A stretch of 64,000 nt of DNA from positions 1,178,001 through 1,242,000 of the forward strand of contig QRFJ01000059.1 in NCBI GenBank assembly GCA_006176705.1, given 5' to 3'. This DNA comes from Cocos nucifera. Lineage: Eukaryota; Streptophyta; Magnoliopsida; Arecales; Arecaceae. How positions within the stretch are numbered: position 1 is the first letter of the stretch; the number at the start of each line of letters is the position of its first letter. The translations under genes and the position numbers were made by a program. The notes beneath the pieces were generated by a model, which was given only the letters and a program-made list of their open reading frames with translations, had not been told where the DNA came from and ran no database searches. Below are positions 40,301-52,300 of this stretch, piece after piece.

Positions 40301-43300
40301 AAAAAATATAAGAAAATTAGATAAATGAAATCTATCATTTTTACGTAATTATTAAAATAATGTGCTTATCAATTTTTAGAAATAGATTCATCACAAAAGA
40401 AGAATCCGGAGCATGACATTGGCTGGGAGCATGAAGAGATGCTCTCAAGCCGGCATCATTGGAGATGTAAATGGTGTAACATATAATTCAAAGGAAAAAA
40501 GGTTACACGGTTGAAGCAACATTTGGCTAGCGGCTATCCAGATGTAGCTATGTGCCATAAGTATCCACAAGAGGTCTGTCAATTGATGAAGAAGCACTTC
40601 GCTGATTTTAAATCAATAAAAAAAAGAAATTTAAGGAAGAGGACAGAGGTTGACCATCGAGTAGCAGAGCAATCTTCTTATTACTCTAGGAAATCAGAAG
40701 AAGGATCTGTTTCAGATAATAAGCAGGCACTGATCGATGCTGGCACTCGGGCAAGTTTGGATGGTCAATGGCAGCTAGAAGAGCTGATCAGGCATAGAAC
40801 TTTATTTGGACCGTCAGTTTATGAGGGCGGATCAGGCTTAGGGAGCACTACAGCAAAATTTGAGTCATGGTTTAGGAGGATATCCTTAATTAAAGAGCCC
40901 GCCAGTAGAGGTACCAACCATCTTACATTCATTTGATAAAGAAACAAATCCTCTAAGAAGATTCTAACATGAGCCACTATTCATGATTTGAATCCACATG
41001 CCTTTTCTATTAGAGATTCTAAGCAACAAATGATTGACACTATATTGAAAGAAAAAGAATGCGGCGAGCTATTGGATCTTGATTTCACTTCAGTCACATC
41101 CTAATGAATGCTAGGACAATCCATATTATCGCTCTACTATTTTATCTATACAAACTGCCGATCCAGATGTTGATCCTTTAAAACCAAGACATATCTATGG
41201 TGAGCTTCTTGACAGCAATAAAAAAGATTTAGAGAAGTGGATTGCATCATTTAAAAGCAAGTGGCCTATGTATGGATTGACTATAATGTGTGATAGTTGG
41301 ACTAGTCTTACTAGATGAAGCATCATCAACTTCTTGATATATTGTGATGAAAGAACATTTTTCCATAAGTCTATTGATGCTTTAGCTGAGGTGCACGATG
41401 CTAGCTACATCCTCAGATTGATGAAGGAGGTGATTGATCAAATAGGAGAGTAGAATGTCGTACATGTTGTCACAGATAATGGACCACAATATAAGACTGT
41501 AGGAGAGTTATTGATGGAACAGCGATTACATATTTTCTGGACCCCATGTGCTGCACATTGTATTGATCTAATGTTGATGGATATTGAAAAGATTCATAAG
41601 GTGCAGAAGACAGTAGAGTTAGCACAAAGCATCACCAGATTCATTTATAACCATACATGAATCCTATCATTGATGCGGCAGTATGTTGAAGGCGATATAT
41701 TGAGACTAAGTGTCATACGGTTTGCTACCAATTATATAGTACTTGGTAGCTTGATTGACAAAAAAGCAATAGGGCAGGCACTAAAAGAAGCACTGTGGAG
41801 AGCCTAGTGACGAGATGGTTATTCTGACAGCAAGCTGAGAGGATAATGGCGGCTATCAAGCCTATCTATGAAGTGCTTCGGGCTGTGGATGGTGAGCGAT
41901 ACCTTCAGATGAGCTTCCTATATCATGTGATGGAAAGGGCACAGGAACAAATCAAGGTGGCAGATCCAAAACATGCATATAAGTACATCAAAATCATCGA
42001 CCATCGACGAGGTTATCATATGGGTCGAGAGTTGCACTTAGCAAGTAAGCAGCAAATCAACAACTTTTTAAAAATTTATATAAATAAACTTAATCAATTA
42101 TGACAATCTATGTGCAGCTTACTATCTAAATCCAAGATTCTAGTACTCCATACTTGGGATTGGCATGGATGAAGAGCTTTTGTCCACCCTACGAAATGTC
42201 ATAGATAAGATGGAGCCCAATGCAGACATCGCGGCTATGTGTATTAAATAAGTTAAGTTTATTGATGTTTATTAACTTAGCGATGTCTTCGACAAGATAT
42301 TATAATAAATGATTTTCTTACAGACGAAAATATTTAGAAAGAGCACAGAATCATTTAGAAATAATGTAGCGATTAAAAGCAAATCAAAGATGAATCTAGA
42401 TATATATCAATAAGTTTATTTTTATATTCAATCTTATTTTTGATTTTATTGATTTTTAATTATTTTGCAGCTAAATGGCAGGTGCATTTTGGTGGATCTG
42501 CACGACATCTGAGGGATCTTGATGGCAAGATCCTCTCTCAAACGATTTCATCGAGTGGATGTGAGCACAACTGGTCAACCTTTGCCCTTATCCACAGCAA
42601 GCAGAGGAACCGTCTAAAATAGAAATGCCTCTATAATCTTGTATATATGCACTACAATCTGAGATTGAGACATAAATTCATTCAGAAAAAATTCAACTAA
42701 AGTACTCGGATCCAACTGTAGTGATTTTGTTGCTGAAGATGAAGATCCAATAACCGGATGGAAAATGATTCAATGGTAGGATTCAGAGCTTGATGAGCCA
42801 GGATCGCCTCTACGATCAGCCAGTTTTGTTGCTAGCGAGACTAGGGTGGATACCTCTCAATGGGCAAGTAGCAACATTTCTTCTAAATGTCCAACCGATA
42901 CGCCACAGCAACCACCTTCACAGTCTAAGCAGCCAAAGCGAGACATGAGCAAAAAAAAAAAGGCAAGTACGGCTCCAATAGAGTCCAAGCATTCGGTTCA
43001 CTCAGATTCAGATATCAGATGGAGCAGTAGTGGTAGTTCTTCAGCTAGTCATGGATCTGATGATCATGGAAGGACCGAAGGACAGGAGATACAACCAATT
43101 GGTAGTTTTCGATTCCCTAGTGAGTCTTAATTTACGCACGCCATGCAGGATAGGGACCACGATGCACGCGCTGGTAGAGCTCGTGATGATACGATTTCAT
43201 ACAAACGATAGGCTCCATAAAATCATTCAGGACATGATGCAACTGCAGATGACCTCGCATATGGAGTAGAATCCATAGATGTATCAAGTTCATTTTCGTA

Positions 43301-46300
43301 TTCTGGATCCTCCTATTCGTAGCCACAGCCATCCTATGATCCTTACGGATATGAATATAGATATGGTACATCGGAGACATCTTCTAGGGGCTACTATCCT
43401 ATGCAGTCTAAAGCATCTTATGAATCGGATTTTGCTGTTGGTATATTTGGATGGACCTCTTCACAACCATATTATCAGTTCGAAGATATCGCTCAGAGCC
43501 AGGACCTCAGTGACACTTCGAGGGTGAGTTATGATCCAGCACGTCCGTCTTATGGATCCTTGGAGAGCTAGATTAATGCTCCTTCTGAATATATAAATGA
43601 TCCTACTATTTATAAACATCGATGATCGATCAAATTCTGATGAATGGTACATATTTAGTATTTTTAGATTTTTTAATTGATTTAAGTATTTTAGAATCCA
43701 ATGATATCTGATCTATGTAATGATCTATGTATTGATCATTTAAGATGCTAAATAATATTATGTCACACTTAGATTCATATTACATGCGATTAACGTTGTT
43801 TCGGAGTAATACAAACATTAAATAATATTACTAAATAACAATTTAAATACTTCTTTCTAAAAAAAACCATTGAATACTTCTTTAAAAAAAAAAAAAAAAA
43901 TGGCATGCCGCTTTGACCGGCATGCCTGCCATACCATATCGATATGGTTCAGTATCAGTACCATACCGACCCACCGACGATCGGCACGGCCATCGGTACC
44001 GATACCAAAAACCTTGATTGCAATTCTTATTATCGCTAAATGGAATTTTAGGAAAATTATAGTGACACCCCTTAACTTTGGATGTTTTCTAAAGACACCC
44101 CCTTAACCTTAAAAACTTTCAAACCATCCCTTCAAGTTTCCAAATCGTTCCAAAATAGTCCTCTGGTTTCCCAACCAGTGGACGATATTAGCCTACCTTT
44201 CCAAACAACTAAAACACCCTCACCCTCTTTAGAGTGTGGATGAATGAAGGAGTGCAAAGTGCTTTGAGGTCTATATGATTGGTGATCCTTAACGGACCAT
44301 ATACTAAAAGTGCCGTGAGATTTGTGCAGGAGGATTCGAAGTGCTTTGAGATGTGTGATGGATAATTCTTAATTATGGGCCATATACTAAAGGTGCTTTG
44401 AAATCTATGTAGGTGGATGAATGAAGGGGTTTGAATTGCCTTAAGATCTGCACAGTAGGTGAACCTTACCGATAGATCATATACTAAAGATGCTTTGAGA
44501 TCTGTGCAAGTGGAAGAATGAAGGTATTTTGAGTGATTTGAGATCTTTGTGGTGGGTCATCCCTAATTTTGAGCCATATACTAAGGATGCTTTGATATCT
44601 ATATGGTAGGTGATTCTTAACTATGGGTCCATTCTTTAAGATCTGTGCAATGACTTCATCTCACGGACAATTGATACAAAGGGCATTTTGGTCATAATAC
44701 AATTTTATGCTATTATGGAATGGTATGTGACACCATTCTGTTAATGAATATGAACGGCGGAACCAATTTAAAATGATTTGAAAACTTAAAGGATCAGTTT
44801 GATACTTTTTAAAGTTGAGGAGTCTTTGAGAAACTTCTAAAGTTGCGAGGTGTGTCACTATAATTTTCCCTAGAACTTTTATCTTAGGTCTCCAAGGTAT
44901 GCACCGATCATATAATACTTCAGAGGCACCTCTCTAATTAAATTACATAAATATTCTTCTATCTCCTATTTATTTTGCATAATATATCTTAGATAATGAA
45001 ACCAAGTAGCCAACCACTCTATGGCATCAGGAAATGACTCACCAGAAACCGAAAACAATTTGCAACAAGATCCACAAGACGATATATAATGGAATTTGGT
45101 TCATTTAAACTTCTTATGTCTTGATCTGTAGGATCAGATTCCCCTTATTGATTTCTATTAGCATGTATAAATTATGATGGACACAGGTAAAGAACAAAAG
45201 TGTACTACTATCGTTTATATTTATAAACAACTAGCACTCAGATCCCAAATTTTTCAAAAAGGTGCTTGGAGACTCATAGATGAAAGACAGTAAATCACAA
45301 ATTAAATAATAATGATCACATGAAGGAAACACAAGCAATTTTGTTCTTTAAATACAGTCAGTGGTTTAAGAGGGACATGAAACACTATATGAAAAATTTT
45401 GCAGCTCTGAAGCATTAATTAGCAACAATTGCTTAACTAAAAGAAGTAAATAAACTATGAATGTCACTTAGTCACTTAGCTCATGTGAACAAGAATGCAG
45501 AAGTACATACCGTGGTCAAATTGTGCATTATCCAGACTCATGGCAGGAGTATAATCCCCATAATTTTCTTCGTTTGGATACTGTAAATGCACTCGATTTT
45601 CTTTTGCAGACGGCAAAGCTCCAGAGTTTCCATCAAGCAATTTCACAGAGCTATTTCTTCTGGGAGCTTGCCTATCTGTCTGTTGATCAGCAGGCACAAG
45701 ACCATCATGTACAGTTCCCACAGTGCCTGCAAGAAATTAAGAAGAGTTAAATACCATCATGCGCAGATCCCATATATACCAGCTAATATACCCATGTTTG
45801 ATATACGACAATAACATGATAAATCTTCCTAGTATTTGCTACTGGAAAAGTGAGAAAGTGCATACCTTGCTTGTGTTTAAAATGAGATTGGCTGTTGGTC
45901 TTCTTGATGTTTTGAGGGCCAGAATTGTTGAAAGATTTTACAGGCCTTGCATTTTTCTCCATTCCATTCAAGTTCAAGTTCACTTTGTTTGGAATTCCAT
46001 TGTCCTGGGCAAAAGGTCGCACCTCATCAGTTTTAGTTTCATGGCATTTCTCACTATGGTCACCACTAAACTGCTGTGCTTCTGAATTTAGCCTCTGATC
46101 CAGCCTACGAGATTTATTTCTAGACTGGTTGAACTTAAAACTTTGATGGTCCTTGTGCAGGGCTTCTTCCAAGAGATGAAAATCACCAAAACCTATGCCT
46201 TCTAGACAAGCTGGAGGAATATTATTATGTAAGCTGGCCAGATAATCCAAACTTGGGTTTGAATTAATAGCACTTGGTTCTTCTACTGCATTGTTGGGGA

Positions 46301-49300
46301 ACATTGTGACATTCTTAAACTGCTCCGCGAGGTGTTTTTTCTTGGCCTCATCTTCAATGCGCCTTTGGTACTCCAAAGTTTCCTCAAGCTTTTTTTCCTC
46401 TGCCTCGAGTTCCACCCTACACCTAAATTCCTCTGCATTTTGTTTCAAGTGATCACCACTTACTATGTGTTCAGGCTCCAAAAGGTCACCATCAGCAAGA
46501 AACTCACTGCAGCAAAATATGCATATTGACTAGGTCAACAGCTGTATAAGGCAAAACTTCTGCTAATTATAGGATCGACTTGCATCTGTCTGCATTTTAA
46601 AATATTTATACTGAAAATCTGAGTTTAAAAAAAAGAAAAAAAGAGACCAGATAGTACAGTGATCACCAGAATGTATGCAATGACCTAAACCAGCTTGTAC
46701 AATATGCGATTAATTATTTTGGATAGGAACTCCCAAAAGGACTGCAAGTTACAATTTGGTTGAATTGAGATATGATATGAGTAGAACAGTTATTACATAC
46801 CATTATACTGATTAATAATTTTATTAGATAGCCATTATGGACAAATTGTGTGCTGCGATGAAGAAAGTTGGATTATCAAAACATAAGTTGGAAAAGGATG
46901 CTGTTAAAGTAAATGAGCTCCAGCTGCTGCATATACACTTTGTGTCCCTGCCAAAATTCAACGTTCTGCCAAGGATGAGAAAGCATGCCAATTATAGCCT
47001 TTATTTCCGGAGTTTTAGTCCCTTGAAAGACTAACAGCTCATCATAATGTTGGGTCGCAAAAATTCTTTACTGTCAATTTTGATGGAGCTAATCCAAACC
47101 ACTCGGTTCAATGTTCAATATTCAAAAATAAGACGATAAAAAATGGCCATGTTAGGCTGCCTGTGTCCCTCTAGGATTAGTAAAGGAGGATGAAGAATGA
47201 AATTTTTGAAGTTAACCAACTCGTTTATGTATGCAACTGTTGGAAGAAGAGATCTTAATAGCTTAAGCAAGCAGATGCTCTAGAACGCAATTGATATGAG
47301 TCATGTGAATCTGAATTTAGACACATGGTCCAAGATCCAAATAAAGTGAGCATATTCACTAAGAGATGATCTAAATAATGGTATAGGTTCATGCCTGTCA
47401 TGGGAAATAAGAGAAAACACTGTTATAGAGGGCCTGGCATAAAAGGTGTCTCATCAAACCAGTATTTGGAGGTCAAAAGCATCCATCTAGATTTTTCTCT
47501 TTCTTTGCTGCAACAAGACAAATAGCAATTTGTAGGTGCATTTTTTTATTTTCTTAATGCACGACTTTTAGGAATATTGCATAACACATAGTGTTACTAA
47601 ATACAAGCTTGGAAAATCTATACAAGCTTAAAACCAACTTAGCTTGACCCATTTTAAGTTGGCTCAGGGTTTGCTGGGAAACATTAAGGTCTGGACATGT
47701 AACAGTCCTAATAATGTGGATCGCACCTAGTTGCAGCCCTCACATATACAGCACTGCGTGTTGAATACAGTAGGCATGTTTATAAATATTATCACCTAGT
47801 GTGGTTCATGTACGCAGCACACCCCTAAAGGGTAAAGTGATACACAAATCAAAAAGCGTATGTACAGTTTAAAAATAATCAGAGTACTGAGTTCTCATGC
47901 AGTCAACTCCACCCCATAGAAAGAGAGCTTAAGAATCAAGGGACGGGAGTGAGTAAACCTGCCTTTTGACATGTGAGCAGAGAGTAAACCTGCCTTTTGA
48001 CATGTGAGCAGACACAGCACTTTTTAACCATGAGCTTTGAGGCCACTCTCCTTTGTTTTGACTTTAAAGATTGTTTTTTGGGGCACTAAAAACCGTCAAT
48101 GCATGAATTCAAGCAACAAAAAATGTTGCCACAGAAGATTACACATTAGAAAGAGAAATTTATACTTGTTAGTGAAGACACGGTTGCTAGTGAAGAAATT
48201 ATCCCTAATGAAGGGCTTTGCTTTTAAGAGGATTCTGTTGGTTCCAGCAGCCAACACAAGAACTTCAGCAAAGAGCATCAATGGTAATATACACATATTA
48301 AAAAATGACTATAATTACAAGCATGGATGCTAAGTCTCTCACCATGTAGAAAATCTACAGAATGCCTTTATACATGCTAACAAAGCTTAACTAGCAAACT
48401 GAGTGAAGTAAACAAGCCAGCATGGGCAAATTTGTGTTTAAGGACAAGCAACATGTCACTCTCAGGAAATGAAATCATGATCATTTCCAAAAGATTGGCA
48501 GAACCAAGAAATTAGGTGAAAGACAATGAGTTGAAGCATATTAATTGCGAATAAAAGATTCAGAAAGGCTCATCAAAATAACAGGATACCAAAGAAAGAG
48601 TGATTTTAGCCTATAACATATCTCCGAGAGGCACATGAACATGTCAAGAAACAATTACAAGTTATGATGGTTAATTCATCATTAATTACTTAATAAATGC
48701 AATGAAAGATGCCTGCACATCAATAAGGCCAATGTAAAGGATTGACACAATCCAGTAACAAGCACCAAATGCTTGCCTAGCCTCTCAGGCGAGGCGAAGA
48801 AGCCCTTAGCACCTCAAAAGTCCCCAAGCAGGTCGAGTTTACTGAGGCGATGCATAGGCAAACCCTTGAACAAAATGGTGTTTGGGCTGGCGCCCCTCTA
48901 ATATCCAGCAATATTCTTCCTATTCCCCTTCTGCCCATTCTTTTAGAGCTTTATATTTTGGTCTATTTGACTCCTTAAAAATAAAGGGCTACTCTATGAT
49001 GTTCAATGATTTACCTTTTGCATTATATTTTACTCTGCATAACAACTATGTTTTGGGAAGTGGTATTTTGTTATCATGTTTGAAATTTGAAGCTACTAAA
49101 GAGTGTCCAGTGGTTCATTTTACGGGCTTTTGTTTAGAAACATAATATGAAAAGTAATATTTTGATATGATGTTTTGAAAGATGTGAAAAACAATACCTA
49201 ATGTACAAGACTGTTATGACTTTTGATGTTGAAACTTGAATAACTAATCCTATAATGCTTATAATATTATCAGATACATAAACTAATTATTTCTATACAT

Positions 49301-52300
49301 TTACTGATTTTCTTTTAAACTAGCACCTTCCTTTATTCAGGCAAGCACCTTTTTTGATGCCTAGCACCTCAGGCAACATAAAGGCCCTATCGCCTTAAGG
49401 GTGCCTTTGCATTTTAATAACCTTGAACAAAATGGGGCTTTAAAATAACATAGAACTCTAGCATTGAGAACTTCAATAGCTATGCAATTCTCTTATCATT
49501 CCCCCTTCCAACTAATTCTCTACAGGCTCCAGATTGAAGAACAATAGGGAAGTCATGCAAAAAATGCAGAACTTTTTCCTTTTGACAGACTTGCATTATA
49601 AAAATTACAGAGCAAAGTAGGCTAACTCATCTCAGACATGGGGTCAATGGCATAAGCACTTCAACAAAGCTTTGCATGTCCACAATCATTTAACCAATCA
49701 AATCAGGAAATTCAGCAATGGCTCCCCTAGAACTTGATACGATCGAACATGTAGAGTACCTGATCTCATTTATTGAGCACAAAAAATCATTGTCTTGATT
49801 CAATAAAATAGTCTGCTTCTTCATTCCAATCTCCCTTTCCTCCAAGCAGAGTCTACAAGACATCTTGACTAAGGACTTAACATTCATCTTATTCTTCTAG
49901 AACTAGAACTAGTTAGTGAACTATATCCAATGAGGAATAAAGTTGGTCTCAGCAAGGAAAAGATTATGCTCTCTCAAAGCTCGTATACTTAAAATTAATT
50001 ATCCTGCTGTCCATTAGTCTAAACATCACCAAACAAGGAAAGCGGCACCGCCCTGAACTGCCCGATTTGGGGTGTACCGAACAGAACTGGGGCGGAACCA
50101 GGACAATTCCACCCTTCATTTCAGAAAACCACCGAAATCACTCCAAACCAGAGTACCAGATGCTTCCAAGCGGTACCGGTGTGAACCACCTGGTTCACCC
50201 CAGTACAGGGCAGTTCAGCGCCCCCTCCGCTCAATTATTTGAGAGGCTTTTCTTTTCAATAATGGTTTTTCCAATCAAAAACAGTCTTCCAACAATATTA
50301 GTTGTGATTCAAGACCAAATAGTAACCATGAAGCCATAAGCACATGTTGGCTCTTTATTCTTTCATATTCAAGATGCACATGAAGACAACATCACAATAG
50401 CTAATGGCGATGTAGCTTCAGATAAAGTCACAAGAATATTTATATATTCTCAAGTATTTATGTAAACTGTCATTGTTGCACTGAGTTTTCTTTTATTGCC
50501 CCTTTTTATTAGCTATTATGATCAGACAATTAATTTATGTCATGACTTAAATATGGTACATTTTATTATTAATCTATTTTCATAAGCAAGTAGTCCAGTC
50601 ACATTAAATTGTATACTCTTACAAACATCAGCGGTTTATAAACAAATGATATTTATGCAGCAGAAAATTGAGTTTTCTACTTCCCATGAATTGAAAAATC
50701 CGCTACAAAGACTAAAACTTGATATAGCATGTGTGCAAGTGCATGTGCATGCATTTGTGTAAAATTTCCTTACATTGTAATTAATTATTTTAGTTAAACG
50801 TCTGAGCTTGATGCCTCGAACTATCTTAAGGCTTATGGCTCAACCTTCGAGGCTAAACCTCCTCTCCTCTGTCTCTTTTAGAATGATACAGAAAATGTCT
50901 AGGGCCAAATCAAGTTGGAGCTTAGTAGCAAGTTGTACAGTCATCCAAATAAAAAAGTTTGGTATCACCTTCAAAATTCAACTAGTCACTGGAGCAACCA
51001 ATCAATCTAAATACCTAGGCTCAAAAACAAAAAGCTTTAAAATTGAGCATATTAGGATTCAAAGTTTGAAGATGAGTCCCTATGGTTTTAAGCCATTTCA
51101 ACAGAAATTCATGTTCGAAGCAGGGCTTCTTAAAAGACCTTCAGCAATTAATCAATCAATAACACTTTTGTCTGGATGCAGATGCAAGTTAGAAATAACT
51201 CAACATTACCAGTATTTACCATATAGTGACATAAAAGTATTCACATAACAAGACAGATAAAAAGGGATAAGAAGCTCAAGGTTGCAAAAGATTTGGTCAT
51301 GATGGTGAGGGGTGATGTAATTAACGTTACAAATTTGTGTCACATATTTACAAGTGCGAGATAGGAATCGCTTACAATTGCTCTGCAGTTTTCTGATGAA
51401 ATGGACGCTGATCCTTAGAGCTCACAGCCTGGAAAGCATCAACCAACATCAGTGCTAGAGCATTACAAGACATCAGATACTATAACATCAGTGAAAGTAA
51501 CTGAATCAGAGTCAAGATTGTTACAACCTTTGTATCCTTGACCTTTTTATAATCTTTGTTTTTCTTCTTGTCCTTTGACTTCTCATTTGTTTGTTTCAGA
51601 TCACCTCCTTTATTAACGTTCTTCTTAGCATCCAGTGCAAGTTCTGCCAGAAAAGCTTCTCTTGCAGCATCAGACTTCTCTGCAGCATCTTTGTCTACCA
51701 AATCCTCCAAGTGCAGCTGCCAAACAAAAAGAATGCAGCGAAAGGTATCAGTACGAAAGTCAGTTCTTGATGTCTAGGGATTTGAAATATTCAATTGGAA
51801 CAGCATGCATACTGACCCGCAAGAAAGACTTTACAAGAGGCAGAACAACCATCCGATAATCAAAGGTAGAGGCAGGCCCAAGCTTGAGCTCCAACTGCTG
51901 CATGCCAGTGACGCTTCGCATGATCTGTGCATCAGTCTTGTTAAGCTGCAACCAGAAAGTAATGGATGAGTCTCTGATGTCAAGCACATAGAGGTTATAA
52001 AATCCTTCTGATAAAAAGATAACTCGACCTACCTCAACAGATGATTGCTCCTTCAGTCTTTGAATAGCTACACCAATGCAAGTGTCTGTCTGATGCAAGT
52101 AGTCATGCATTCTCCAATCATCATCTTCACCAGAGTCCAGATCACAGAGACGAGATGTCATACAAGACAAAGTATCATCATACCCAAATTGCGTGACATT
52201 CAGAGCTTGTGCCTCCTTAAGGACATCAGAGATGGCATCTGACTCAAATCTACTGCCGTTGAACATCTCATTCTCCATTTCAACAAGCCGCTTCCTCAGA

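Larger units (their letters stand above)
34081..45510 (-). other. intron 6 of the USP-like gene (11.4 kb)
   Basis: GT-AG intron. Contents are an alternating ACAT/ATGTATGT simple-sequence zone (about 34,720-34,910), a CT-rich hairpin repeat (36,790-37,480), a LINE tail (37,790-37,990), an almost full-length hAT transposon (39,395-44,016) and a Mutator-like TIR element (about 44,047-44,870). The stretches 35,000-36,600 and 38,050-39,390 show nothing I can name. Confidence 0.85.
46507..51375 (-). other. intron 4 of the USP-like gene (4.9 kb)
   Basis: GT-AG intron between the 53-nt exon 4 and exon 5. It contains a 31-bp duplication (47,951-48,012), a GC-rich hAT-like relic (about 48,770-49,427) and a small inverted-repeat element (50,053-50,218). 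Other parts show nothing recognisable. Confidence 0.8.
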
